Source: Sindora glabra
Taxonomy: Eukaryota; Streptophyta; Magnoliopsida; Fabales; Fabaceae
Assembly: GCA_020226215.1 (NCBI GenBank)
Contig: CM035233.1
Coordinates: 2,914,001 to 2,978,000, forward strand
Reading direction: 5' to 3'
DNA length: 64,000 nucleotides
Position numbers and translations under genes: made by a program. Below the pieces are notes generated by a model. The model was not told the origin of the DNA, searched no databases, and was given only the letters and a program-made list of their open reading frames with translations. Below, piece by piece: positions 47,901 to 60,579 of the stretch (the stretch's first letter is position 1; each line of letters begins with the position of its first letter).

Positions 47901-48504
47901 ATATTAAAATTTGACTATGAAATTTGATTATTAGTGGCTCGTTTATATATATGCAGCATAATAGGTATATATGCTTAAATGTTAGTGTATTTTTCTTTGC
48001 CCAGAGTCTAAAATTATCCATCTATTGTAGTGATTTCATTTATCCTTATTTTGTAAAAGTAGAAAAATGTAAAGGTGTGGAAGAAAATAGTACTTACCAA
48101 TTCATTAGACATAAAACAAACACTTGCATGACAAAAGCATACCTAAATTAACATATTTGCAATAATAAGGAACCTTAAAAATTTATTGGCTTGTTAACCA
48201 TCTAATATATTAACAAAAAGATATGACCTTAATAAAGATAATGCATACTATGAAATGGTGAAAAATGTAATTTTTAAATTTCTCATTATAAGATTATGGT
48301 TATTTCATAAATATAGGGATGTGAACATTTTTTATTTAATGAAATTTGTTTAAGTATAGACCTTAAGTTATGACACTTATAGCCATGGTTTTTTAACCCC
48401 AACAATTGAATATCTACAACATAACCCTTTTTAATTAGTTACTATTCACTGAAAGAAGTCATACTCACATAAGTAAAAAGAAAGATATAAAATCAACTTG
48501 TAGC
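44961..48504. other. Unclassified AT-rich DNA; pyrimidine-rich stretch at 45680-46070
   Basis: No gene. On the plus strand 45680-46070 is very T-rich with CTTTTTC words, which yields open frames rich in Phe, Leu and Ser (at 45677-45889 and 45802-46038) that I regard as composition artefacts. The sequence before and after the copia-1 insertion (35.0-36.0 kb and 45.0-48.5 kb) may belong to one older large element, but no diagnostic motif was found. Confidence 0.35.
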
Positions 48505-50511
48505 TATCACGACCCATTTAGTTGTGATTAATGTGGAACCTATCTCTCAATTTCCATAAACTTGTTTAATCCTACTTTGGTATCATCATATAGTCACTAA
48601 TAAACTAATTAATTGTATTATAAACATTTCAAACTATATTTATAAAAGCAAGTTTAATCATTTACACAAGGCCTATATATTTAAGAAACATTTAGAAAAA
48701 TAAAATAATGAGAATTTGTCTCAATAAGTATATAATCTACTTAATAATAAATATTCAATCATACATATCTTAATCCAATATTACCATATTCCAACATATT
48801 TCATATTCACAACAATCCATAGAAAATGTTATATAGTACAAATTAATATAAAATAGGCATTCAAACCACCTTGTGACTCCTGTTTTATCCTTATCCGTTC
48901 ATAAATCTATCCTTACTTCTTTGGGGGCCATCCTTATCCTTTCATAAACATTTCCTAGATCTTGTATAATTTTCACCATATCATTTTATTTCTCTTCAAA
49001 AATATTCTAATACACAATCACACATTTATAAGATTTTTATGGTCAAACATGTTCACATATAGGTATTCCAAAGATAATTAAGCATACTCAAATCATACAT
49101 AACTTATTTTTACATAATATATAAATACATATAATTTTGGTAAAAATGAAGGGGATATTTAGACCTATAGAATGGACAAGTCGACCATTAAACTAGTCAG
49201 GTCAGACCTCTCCATCTTTTTCATGAGCCTTTAATATGGAGGCCCTAGTTTGGTTAACTCACAAATCTTTTTTTGAATTTTTATTTTTTTAAATTTGAAT
49301 TTTAAATAAAAAAATTAAAATATTCAAAAGTATCATATATTCATTTATAAATTAATCATAATGCATTTTAAATTTATATATAATCTTAAAAATATTATAT
49401 ATATAAAACATTTGTCATAAAATATCTATAAAATAAAAATATTATTTATAAATTATTTGTAACACAATATTACATAATTAAAAATAAAAAATATGAGTGT
49501 ATAGATTGAAAATGTTAGTCTATATAAACTTTTAAATGTAAAAAAAAAAATCATAAGTCATTCAACCCATCCTTAGGCTAGCCCGCATGAATCATGGGCT
49601 TTAATAGGCTAACCTAATTACAACTTGTGACTCCTAAAGCCTCTAAAATGGAGGCTTGAGTCCTTCAAAGCTTGCAAACTTTGGTCCATTTCAATAGCTC
49701 TAAGGATATTTAATTATAGTACTTAAATATGAAGCTTCCAAGACTAAGCTCCAAGTTCATATTTGAGTACTATATATGAATAACTTCATCTAAAAGCAAC
49801 TAACTTTGCAATAATCGAATATGGTATTCATATATGATCTTTGGGGTGTAATTTCTTATGGCCATATTCAAATATTGTATTTAAATATTTTCATCCAAAG
49901 GCTAAGCCTTATTGCAATATTTGAATATAGTAATTGAATATAGCTATTTGAAAGAAAGTTTTAGGCCCATATTCAAATACTAATATGAAATTTCTAGATT
50001 TTCTATAGTTTTATTGAACCAAATGCAACTTCTAACTCAACAACTTTATGTAAAGTTCTTTGCTTAACAAACATTATACATCTAGCACTTACTATTAATT
50101 TCTAACCTCTAATTACAACTAATTTGTCCTATTAATAAGATTATAAACTTAAATCATCAAATCCCTATAATAACTCATTTATAACTTGATTAATCAATCA
50201 AATCATGTAAACTAACAATTTAAGTAAATTATTTACTTATTTATGGCGTGTAAAGGAGATTGAAAAGCACTAGAGAAATAGTCAACCAATCTTATCATAT
50301 CAAAATCAAAATAATGGTTTAAATTCCTAATTCTTCCTTTTAAAAGCAAACAAATAAATTAACAATCTTAAGTTTAGGATTTAGAAAGATTACCTTAAAT
50401 TAGTTGAATTTTGTGATTGATTTCTTTAATTTTTCTTGAATAATTAATGTTAAAATTTAGTGAGACAAATTGAGTACAATTTTCAAATAGGATGATTTTG
50501 GGACATTGTTA
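48505..50511 (-). mobile_element. Probable gypsy-type LTR (family W), about 2.0 kb, minus orientation
   Basis: Left end TATCACGACCCA resembles TGTCACGACCC, the reverse complement of common gypsy LTR 3' ends. Right end TTTTGGGACATTGTTA resembles the reverse complement of TGTAACATCCCAAAA. The flanking pentamers do not match and no internal region is present. A repeated word set TTTGAATA, ATTTGAATA and ATTCAAATA at 49750-49980 forms short inverted pairs. Low certainty. Confidence 0.4.
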
Positions 50512-50523
50512 GATAAAGGAAGT

Positions 50524-53500
50524 TGCCATGACCTAATCCAATTGTAACTAGCATAAATCTCGATACCAATTTCCACAGGCCTTAATACCTTTCACTTTAA
50601 CTATCCAATAGGAGTTTCCTAAATTTTTAAGAGGACTTGAAATTTACTTTAAATTTTTACCAAAAAATAGACAAAGTTTTCTTTATTTTTTAACACTTTC
50701 TAAGGGCCATAGAGCCCAAAATATAAAACTTGTATATTTCTAAATATGATAGTAATCAATATTCACATAATACTATACAAATACACATCAAATGTTCAAT
50801 CATTAAAATTTATAATTATTTTCTGATCCTAATTCAAAAGGATCCCTAACTATCTAATCTTCAAGTTAAGTGATCTTTATCTCTCCATAAATGTAACAAG
50901 ACTTAAAGGCATTTATTACACTTGAAAACATTTAAATAAAATGGAATGAGTTATAAGGGCTCGATGAGCATATATCTACCATTACTAAATCTTGATTCAT
51001 TCATATTAAATGATTTCATGCTAGTTGAAAGTTCAATTAGGGCAATAAATTCAATCCAAACTTTCTAAGTTTCTGAATACATGAAACTAAGCCTCAAATG
51101 AAATATTCTCTTAGACAACTTAAATTCTATATTTCTCATCATGAAACATAATAATTTCAATTATCCGATAGCACACAACATTATTATCATTATATTATAC
51201 ACTACTCATTATAAGTAGACATCATAATCACAAGCAGCCATTAAAGCTTAAACACAATAAATTATCTCAATTACACCAACAATAATATCCAATCATAGGT
51301 AATTTCCAATATCACATCATATCACACATATAGTTATAATGAACATGTATGTAGTCATTTTTTATTTCAAGGCCATTTCTATACTTTCTCAACTATTCAC
51401 TAGAAATTTCCTATCTAACTCTCAAATCCATCTTGTAACCTTCATAGTTACTTGTAGAGAATTTTCCATCCAACTTTCACATTATTTCCTATTCGGCTCT
51501 CAAATCCATCTTGTAACCTTCATAATTGCTTGCCAGGAATTTTCTATCCAACTTTCATATTATAATTTCATAATTATTCATAGTTCCTAAGGTCAATGCT
51601 CTAACATAAATTATAACTTCTAATGTCATCCATGGCAGAATTCATAGATAATATATACTTGAGAGCTTAACTCTCATATCATGATTATTTATAAAACTTC
51701 AATACTAAGTAATTAAATTTATCACTGGACAATACTAAGCATATAGTAATGTACACTTATAACATATAAATATGTTTGAATTCAATCACAATCTATCAAT
51801 AATTAAAAACATTGCCACTGTGCTTCTGTTATGCATTCTAATCAATTTACAGTCATTCAACAACTAATTACACTTATACCATGAAACTAAGTTTACATAT
51901 GAATACATGTACATGATATGAAATCTATATCATCAATAAGAAGACTATAATTCATAATAATTAAATTATCTTTTATTAAAATACTAATCTCACATGATGG
52001 GATGCATCCACTATAAAAGCATAGAGTGGTTAATCCTTGTATTCTTCTTATCCTCCTAATATCACCATTTACAGAGGTAAATTATAATTATATAAGCATT
52101 ACTTATCTTCCTTGCAAGCTTTATGCTTTTAAGTTCTAACCATAAGATATTCATATCTTAACATCTCAAATCATACTTTACTCTTTTCTTGAGATTGATA
52201 TATGAATCAAAGGTTTACCATAATATGCAATTAGTTACAACTATATTGTTATTTCCTTCTAGGTTGGTCATAGAATCCAAAAACATTTCATAATATAGAG
52301 ATTCTCAATTCAAACCCATATATATGGATATCATAAGATTCAATACTATTTAAGGTGTCTATTTACCTTACACTATTATTCAATGTTATTACTTCTCATA
52401 TACATAAAATTATTATAAAGGTTTAGAGTTTTCTTCAAATCAAATATAAAACCCTTAAAGTATTAAAACTTTATATTTCAATATTGCTATAGCCAACTTA
52501 TTTTGTAAACCTATACATTTCCTACTTTCTCAATTCTATTTTGGTCATCCAATCATATCTCATATTTAAAGATTTCATAAATTATATATGAACCTTTCTA
52601 AAAATTTAAATTATACAGTACCATATTATCCTATTTATATCATATAGAAATATTTTTATACTATCACCAAATTTTACAAATATATATAACAATAGATTTT
52701 TTTGGGGAAAAATTTGTTTACTCACAAGTGCTAAAATTTAAACTTTGAGAAGCTTACCTCTCTTTATAAAGATTCTATTTAGGCCTTTGGCGGCAAGTTT
52801 CCAAAAATCTGCTAGCAAGATGGCAAGCTCATAACTTTGCTAGTTCTAGGTGGTATTGTGCAACTTAGCACCCCTACTAGCAAAATTAAACTAAAGCAAA
52901 ACAAGAAAGAAAGTTGTAGCGTCAACAACATTTTATCAAGCAATTGATGGTTGGATAAAAGAGAAACTCACTGAAAAAGCTCCATAATTTGAGCTTTAGT
53001 TAATGGCTCTATTTCTTGTCATAGAGCCCTCAAAACTAGGGAATTAGTAGCTCCTAAAAATAAAAGCATGGTGGTATATGATGGCCATACAAATAGAATG
53101 GTAATTGTATAGCAAAAAGGAACACGTCAGGGAGAAGCAAGGCTAGGCCCTTGGGCCACCATGATCCGTGGTCTTCTTGTCACAACAACCAGTAGCTGCC
53201 CACTGTGAGTAAGCTTTTATAGGGAAAGGACTGAGCATGATGTTGACAGTTAGAACAGAACCAATTGGAATCGTAGTGGTAAGAGACAAAGAGAAGGAAC
53301 AAAAGTAGAAAGACGGAAAAGGAATGAGAAAAAAAGGAAGGCTAGAAAAGGAAAAAAAAGAATAAGGGGAGAGAGAAAAAAGAGAACTAACCTGTGAAAG
53401 AAAGAAAGGGTGATGTCAGTTATATAAAAATAGGGAAAGATAGAACTGACCTATTAAAAAGAGGAGTGAAATGCTCAAACATAAGCTATTGGTTTTTATT

Positions 53501-54005
53501 TTATACTTGATGCACAAAGTAGGCTCATTTTTAACATAGATTCTCAGCCCTCCATTTCAATTTAATAACAATATAGCCATTCATTTATAAAAATTCTAAT
53601 CTTCAATTATTTTCAATCTTTCCTCAATATATATAAATATATATTTATAATAACTTAATAAATATAAAATTCTAAGAATTCACTTATTTTAAACTTTTAC
53701 AATTCTTAAAAGTAATTTATCAATACAATAAATTATTTTATAAACTTATATACCTATGATCACTAAAATTATTCTTAACCTACGAGAAATTTCTTGTTAA
53801 AATAATTTTAAACTAGTCATAAATTATTAATGGCCATATAAAAATAAGTATATTTTTCAAACATTATATGCAATATCATTTTTAATATTTCAAAAGTTTT
53901 AGTAGGGAAAATAAATTTAAAATCACATATTAATCAAATAAATAAATAATTATCTAGAAGCTTCATGATTTATAGAATTTTAGATTTTTTTAACTTGGGA
54001 TATAA
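50524..54005 (-). mobile_element. Gypsy-type solo LTR, family Z, 3482 bp, minus orientation
   Basis: The left end TGCCATGACCTAATCC continues into AATAGGAGTTTCCTAAATTT and AACACTTTCTAAGGGCC, the reverse complement of the 3' end of the Z copy at 22087-25154. The right end AACTTGGGATATAA is the reverse complement of its start (TATCCCAAGTT). A perfect 5-bp duplication GAAGT flanks it at 50519-50523 and 54006-54010. No internal region, so it is a solo LTR. It is about 400 bp longer than the plus copy, partly through a 78-bp tandem duplication. Confidence 0.8.
51405..51560. repeat. 78-bp tandem duplication inside the minus-strand Z LTR
   Basis: TCTCAAATCCATCTTGTAAC followed by CTTCAT occurs at 51420 and 51498. 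Both copies lead into GAATTTTC(C/T)ATCCAACTTTCA. It creates a short open frame with a repeated peptide (SQIHLVTFI), which is not a gene. Confidence 0.85.
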
Positions 54006-54010
54006 GAAGT

Positions 54011-55351
54011 ATTTTTCAATCCTACTTTTGCAAATATTGTTTATTGAAATGAAAGATTTTTTTGCCAAATGATTAGTGATTTATATCAATAAAATATGAA
54101 CGTCAACATATATTTTTTAACTAGTATGGAATGATTGTTAAGTCAAACTACTTCATAGGAAAAATGTAGAATAAATGGTAAAAGGATGTCAACATGGTCT
54201 TTACTTAGTCAAAAATTTGAACTCTAATTCTGAATTCAATGGCATTATTTTTTTTATATAACATTGTTTATTGAGTGTTAGCTTATTAATTTATTGAGAA
54301 AGAATGGAAAAAATTTTGCATTATAGTTATTATATTGTCTTATTATGATTTATATTTCATTTTGATGTTCTGAGCCAATGGCAAAACTTTGTTAATCTTC
54401 ACATATATTATTTGTAGATTTTTTTTCTATTATGGTCCTTTATTGTAAGGAAATGGAGTTAACAAGATATGATAAAACAATTTATTGAGCAAAGATCTCT
54501 TGGATATTTTGCTATTTGTTATAGACTTGTTTTCATCGTCAATAAGATATTAAAAAGGTTTAATATTGACTATAGATGTCTAGCTCTTTCACCAAAACTA
54601 TCTCTTCCAAACTTATATACAAATGGCAAATTGATGTAATAGGCCATTTAACCTATTAGTTTTCTCTTGCATAAAATTAAATATAGAAAATTCCAAATCT
54701 TTAGCATTTTTCTACTAAGTTTAACAATTGATGATAAAATAACATAGACGATCAATATAGGAATTTGGTTCCCCTTCCAATTGATGATGACAAAAGGACA
54801 TTGACTACTTGAATCCCTAATTAAAGATGTTAGCCATGTCCTAATTGATAATAGCATTTATATATGGTAGTATCTACCATTTTGCATCCTTTAGACAATA
54901 TTGCTTTAGAATAGAGTCACATAAAGGTAAAGATATCAATTGTTAATATAGCAACTTATTTGCAATTAGTTTTACCATGGAAACATTGATATGCAGTTAT
55001 ATATCCAAATTTTTTTAAATAGATAGCATAATAACTAGATTGTATTTGTAAATCTCATGAATGGCTGTACAAATTAACTTAAGCAAGATTCAAAATTCGT
55101 GTAACTTATGATTAAAGAGGCTTTTTTTGAAAGAATAAAACAAATTAAAAAATCATAAAAATAAGTTAACAAAATTAAAGGCAATATAAGGGAGCAAATC
55201 TCTATTCTCTATCTACTATAAACATTATAAATTACAAAATTTAAAATTGCTATAATGTTAATAAATGATCTTTCATTAGAATATAAAGTTCTAAATGTTG
55301 ATAAATTGCTAACAATAAATGGATAACCAAATTCAAAAAACAAAGTTTTAA
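54011..55351. other. AT-rich DNA upstream of the Harbinger relic
   Basis: No recognisable gene. It could contain the decayed upstream part of the Harbinger transposase but I cannot align any motif there. Confidence 0.3.
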
Positions 55352-55666
55352 ATGATGAAGGGCGCTTTTGGTGTTCTTAAAGCTTGATGGAAGATATTAT
55401 AAAAAATGTCTAAATATTCAATAATGGATCAAAATAAAATTATTTGTATAGCTTTTACATTGCATAATTATAGTAGAAGAAATAAACTTTGCGACTTAAC
55501 TTTCAATACCATAGATCAAGATTCTAATTTTATGTCTCCCAAGATCTTTCCAAATATTATGGCTAATTTTACATAAAAAAATGTTGAAATGTTGACAATC
55601 ATAGAGATGACAACTATTCAAGGTAAAATTGCTTGTAATTTGATGATAGCTATATTGGCGAGATGA
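55352..55666 (+). pseudogene. PIF/Harbinger-type transposase C-terminal relic
   Basis: One frame, with stops at the Arg position of KARW and at two other codons, reads MMKGAFGVLKA, stop, WKIL. It continues KMSKYSIMDQNKIICIAFTL and HNYSRRNKL, and ends MTTIQGKIACNLMIAILAR. The R-x-FGVLKARW-x-IL, YP..TQ...I..A..LHN pattern is the end of plant Harbinger-like DDE nucleases. The N-terminal and catalytic parts are not recognised upstream. The fragment is short, so superfamily is inferred from this one block. Confidence 0.55.
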
Positions 55667-56479
55667 AAATCTTTAGGTATTATAAGCCTTTTATACTAAA
55701 TAATGTTAACAATTTTCATTTAAGATGTGATCTATTTATATTGGTATTTTTTTATGTTGCAATACATTAGATGGGATTATTGTTAAAACTTTATTTCAGT
55801 TGATACTTTTAATGGTATAATATATTTTATGATTGATAAATTATTTTCAAATCGATTCATATGCATGAAGTGTATTAATTAGTTATTCTTCTCATTTCTA
55901 CCACTATTAACTTATAAAAAAAATTATAATATTTATTTTTATATGAAAATTTAAATAACTATAATAAATTATAATTATTTATTTCTTAAAAAAAATTTGT
56001 AATTATAAAAAATTTTATTAATTTAATTTTAAAGAAAAATTTAATACATTATAAATTATAATAATATATTATTTATAAAAAAAATTAATCTATCAAATAA
56101 TATATAAAATTTAAAATATTAAAATATGATTAAAATAATACTCAAATAACTTATATATTCATGTCCTTATATGTTCTTTTGCATATAAATAATTAATCAT
56201 AAATAGTTAATTTTATTAAATATTTTTATTTAAATATTTAATTCAATTAGCTAGTTAAATTAATTAATACAATCAACTATTAGTTAATAATTATTTGAAT
56301 CATCTAATTATTAATATAATCTATTAATTATCAAATAAGATCAAAATATAATTTTAAGTATAAATCTATTCAATTAAATGTTGAATAAGGATGAAAATAA
56401 ATTAGATTATTTATAAGCAACTAATGATTTAGCTAGTTAAAAGCTTAACTTAATTTATTTATTTAATAAATAAATTGGG
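55667..56479. other. Very AT-rich DNA, no feature
   Basis: The stretch 55900-56330 is nearly all A and T with TAATTAAT and TTAAATAATT words. No gene or bounded repeat recognised. Confidence 0.4.
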
Positions 56480-57530
56480 CCTAAGCTGATATATTAGTAG
56501 GGCTAGTAATGAGTCAAGTCAAGTTGAGCTGGACTTAGTTTAAGCTTGACTCAATCTAATACTGTTTAGCTCATGGCTTAATTTGAATCCAATTTAAACT
56601 AAATTTTTTGCTTAAGTTTGACTTAAATTGAGTTCACAGTTAGCTTGACTCGACTTGATAAACTCAAACTAGTATTCATACAAATCAAATTTGACTAAAT
56701 GGTTTAGCTAGAAAACTCGTAAATTGGATACATGTCTAGCGCAACTTATCATTAAAACTGAAAGTTTAAAAATCATGTAGAAAAGTATTAAACTAATATT
56801 AAATCGATTAATAGGTATGAATTGTTTAATATCTCATGATTCTTATAACTTCAAAATTTTGCATTATTACTCCTATTTTATAGTGAGAATATTTACATCT
56901 ATCCTTTCTAATATTCGATGTGGCCTTTTGTTTTGGAGAGTTTTCACACCTTCTTATCCCTTTAAATTATATTTATCTTAATCACACAACTAATTTTAAA
57001 ATAAGAATGATGTTAATAATATCTATCATTAACTCTATTTATTATTCTATTTTAATAATAATTCAAATTCTAATGTAGACATTAAATTACAATCATTATG
57101 ATTACTATTTTCTCTTCATAACAAGAATTCAACTTACGATATATATTATAGAAGGATATCTAATATATATACATATATGTATTAAATATGTATACATATT
57201 AATTAATCTTAAATTATATATATTATTTAGGCTAGCTCATGATGCAATTGAGTTAAATATTTTTAAGCTTAAACTTGACTTGTTTAATATAAGTTAAATT
57301 ATTTACCTCGTATATCACTTATTTGATTCATGAGCTTAACTCATCAAGGTAAAAGTGTAATCGAGCTTCCAATGTCTTGCATTTTATCTTAACTTATTGT
57401 CAACCTTATATATTAGCTTATTTATTAAATAACCTAGCCTATTTAATTATATGCTTAGGTTGTTAACCTATTAGGCTAACTTATTTAACTATTATGTTTG
57501 TCCTAATCCAATACTCTTAAATTAATTAAT
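56480..57530. repeat. Diffuse repeat rich in AGCTTGACT/GACTTGA words, MITE-like
   Basis: Words such as GTCAAGTTGAGCT, AGCTTGACTC, GACTTAAATTGAG and GACTCGACTTG crowd 56505-56690 and recur in weaker form at 57225-57345. Such degenerate Ser-box-like word clusters mark a common type of small plant DNA transposon. Neither ends nor target duplication could be fixed. Confidence 0.35.
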
Positions 57531-58787
57531 TAGTTATATTATAATTATTACTTTTTTATCATTATGCCTTAAGGTTAGGCATAATTAGATGAATCAAGAC
57601 AATCCAACCTAAACAACTTAAATAGAAATAGTTAGTGGCAGTCTAAAAGTGCTATTAAATGATGATAGCTAAAATTTATTATGAAATTTTGGTTTATGTT
57701 CAATAGAGGATTGAACTGTCCTTGATCCCTTAAATCCAAGAACTAGCTCAATGTCCAAATAAAATGATGTCATTTCATTTTAATCTTTCAATTATTTAGC
57801 AGCCTTTCTTAATGATTTTGCCTTATTCTTCATTTTCCTTTTTTTTTCCACCTTAAACCCTAACATAAGCTTAAATCCTCATTGTCTTTCTCATTTTTCT
57901 TTGAAAATAACCATAATTAAGTCAAGTTGATGCTGGTTTGAACCTTCTCCCTAGGTTTTAAGATTCATCGCATTTTACCACACCCTAAAGAGAAATGCTA
58001 TAACTTTATCTTTAAATTTGACCACAATGGTCATCATTATTTAATGGATTTTCATTACAATATGTTCAATTGTTCACTAAATTTCAAAGATTGCAATCAT
58101 CATCATTAAAGGCATCATCTACTTTTATGATAATCATGGAGATAATAGCCAAGATAGCTCCATTTAATATTTAACCATAGATTTGAATTTTGATTATTGA
58201 ATTGTTTATTTTTCTTATACTTAGGTAAATATTAGTTTAAGGCCTTTGTTTTAAACTAAAAAAAGTACACAAATTTAAACCTTTAGCACCCATAATTAAC
58301 TAATCAAATATACAATTTTCGATCTTGGACAATTTGATGCATAAGTTTAGTTTGATTCAAACTAAAGAATTTTAATTTTTGTAAAGGTTGGTTAGGTGGT
58401 TGGCTTTGCATTATTTGTTTAGGCTGAATTTGTAAGCAGCCTTATTTGTGTCCTCTTTGCCTTCTTTACTCAAGCCATTAATCTTTTCAAAAATTTTAAA
58501 GTTTATTAATAATGAATTTATATTATTATATTATTTAATTAATCTTTTTAATTTTAAATAAATATAATATAATTATAATTTGTTATGTTGATTATTAATA
58601 ATTTTATAAAAGTATAGAAAAAATTTATTCAATGCCTTATATATTTAACAAAATTATTCTTTTTTCCAATGAGGTTTGTTTATGACAAATATACCTAAAT
58701 TAATAATTCCATCAATGATTTATTTGGATTTCAATAGTAAAGCTTAGATAAACCAACAAGTCAAGTCAAATTTTCAATTTTTTTAAT
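57531..58787. other. AT-rich intergenic DNA, no gene
   Basis: Nothing recognisable on either strand. Confidence 0.35.
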
Positions 58788-59028
58788 AAGAAATCTTGTA
58801 TACACCAAGTATAACACATATCCTTAGTTATATCTAATAAATAAAAGAAATAAAAGATAATTGTTAACTTCCATAATTTTTAATATCTTGAAAATTAAAA
58901 AATCAAAATTTTAATGTGCATAGATCCCATAAAACTAACAAATTGACAATAAAGTTAATAATTATTCTTCATTTATTAGATATGATTGAGAGCAAGTGTT
59001 ATAATTGGAACATACATGAATTTCTCTT
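58788..59028. mobile_element. Foldback MITE B, copy 2 (about 241 bp)
   Basis: Ends AAGAAATCTTGTATACACC (left) and its imperfect complement GGAACATACATGAATTTCTC (right). Both arms run about 60 bp and contain CAAGTATAACACATATCC / CAAGTGTTATAATTGG and a TCTAATAAAT word. Both arms match the copy at 13847-14078, including CACATATCCTTAG. Confidence 0.75.
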
Positions 59029-60356
59029 TATAAATAAGTCTGGTTAGATAAAAAATTTGGCCTACAAACAAGTTACATGTTAGGTATAGGCTAGAAAATT
59101 TTGAAATAAATATGGTTTATTCATACTAAGGCCTAACTTAGCTTATTTCTACCCCTAACATCATTAAATTAATATTTTCAAACATAACCTTAAAAACCAA
59201 AGTATAACAAGCCAAATAATTTAAAATTGATATGTCAATTATGTTTGTCATAAGGAAAAGAATGTTTATCCTTTCCGAATATAAGTTAAGATTGTTAAAA
59301 TAAATTTATTAATACTATGTTTATTTGAAGTAATTTTTCAAAAAAGAAAAAGAAAAAAATGAAATTCACATATATTTATCAAATTAATTTTTATTTTTCT
59401 CCATTAAATTAATAAAATTAAAGCCAAGCTAAACTATTTGATGTAGTGACATTTTAGACTAAAATTAAAATTTAAAAATATGCTACTAAACCTATTTTAA
59501 TAACAAAAATATAAAATAAAGCATTATGATTTTTTATGGAAACATATAGGTGAACGCAATCACATATTAAATTTTTTAGATGACATAATTAAGGTTTTTA
59601 TCCCAAGGTATATTCCTATGTAATGATGGCACTTAAATCGAACAGCTTGGTTGTTTGATAATTGCTCTATTCAATTAGATTTTTGCTCCAACTCATTTCA
59701 CTCATGAATTGCTTAATTATAAATTTTTATTATATATTTATATATAATATAAAATATAATTTATTGTAATAGTTTTAAATTTACATTATGATAATTTTTA
59801 ATATAGTCGAACAACCCAAATCTACAAATAGCAAAATAAAAAAATGCCTCACTTAATCTAACCAATTACTTCACTAAACAAGGTTAAGCACCATGACCTA
59901 ATATGATTGGCCCACATGGTGAATCTAAAGCTAACGACACCAAGAAAGCCCAAATTAAACTAACCTTGGTGACAATCCAATTAATATCAATAACTATGCG
60001 CTTAGATTATGCTTATATCACATTAAAAAAGTGAGTGTTCATGCATTTGGATAACTAGCTCAACATCAATATTCCTTCAAATTTCTTAGACCATGTGTAT
60101 AGCCCTCATTGGTCCTTTGATCATACCAAATGTCATCCTTAGACCTTATAGAGTTTTTATAAAGGCAAGGTAAGAGCTTTTCTTTTGCAAGTTGCTTCCA
60201 TCCTGTTACTTTGCTCAAATACTTACTAACTTAAGCATTATAGTGTACACAACGGACCACCCATCTATTGCATATATGTAACATTTGTTCCTTTAAATGG
60301 CTTAGTTATCCTATAAAACTTAATTAAAAAGTTAATCAGACTAAATTGGAAATAAT
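59029..60356 (+). other. Region expected to hold the 5' LTR of the Tat-type gypsy element
   Basis: A PBS follows at 60360, so this interval must include the end of the 5' LTR. The LTR start cannot be placed because the matching 3' LTR is outside the window. TATAAAA at 60312 could be its promoter but lies only about 45 bp from the PBS. A TTTCTACCCCTAACA word at 59149-59163 looks like a MITE end. No gene. Confidence 0.35.
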
Positions 60357-60359
60357 TAT

Positions 60360-60374
60360 TGGCATCATTTATGG
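60360..60374 (+). other. Degenerate primer binding site of the Tat-type gypsy element
   Basis: TGGCATCATTTATGG corresponds to TGGCGCCGTCTGTGG, the usual site in plant Tat/Athila-type gypsy elements. All five differences are G-to-A or C-to-T transitions. gag sequence starts about 600 bp downstream. Confidence 0.65.
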
Positions 60375-60579
60375 CTTACTCCACCATATTTCACTATATA
60401 CATTCTACTTTCGCTCATCTAGGCACTCATCCCTTAGCTTTTGACCATCATGAGTTGTCAATGACCTTTTATTTTGTTTTAAAGGTGAAGCATCAAAATT
60501 GTAAAATGATGGAGAGGGAACGTAACATCTTGGAGGAGCATATGTTTCATTTAAAGCTTGAAATTAAGGCTTTCAAGTA

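Noticed and set aside
51339..51590. 83-residue frame with an internally repeated peptide
   Set aside because: The repeat comes from a 78-bp tandem duplication within a solo LTR. There is no sign of a gene.
54648..54857. 69-residue minus-strand frame upstream of the Harbinger relic
   Set aside because: It cannot be aligned to any Harbinger motif and runs opposite to the relic. Treated as chance.
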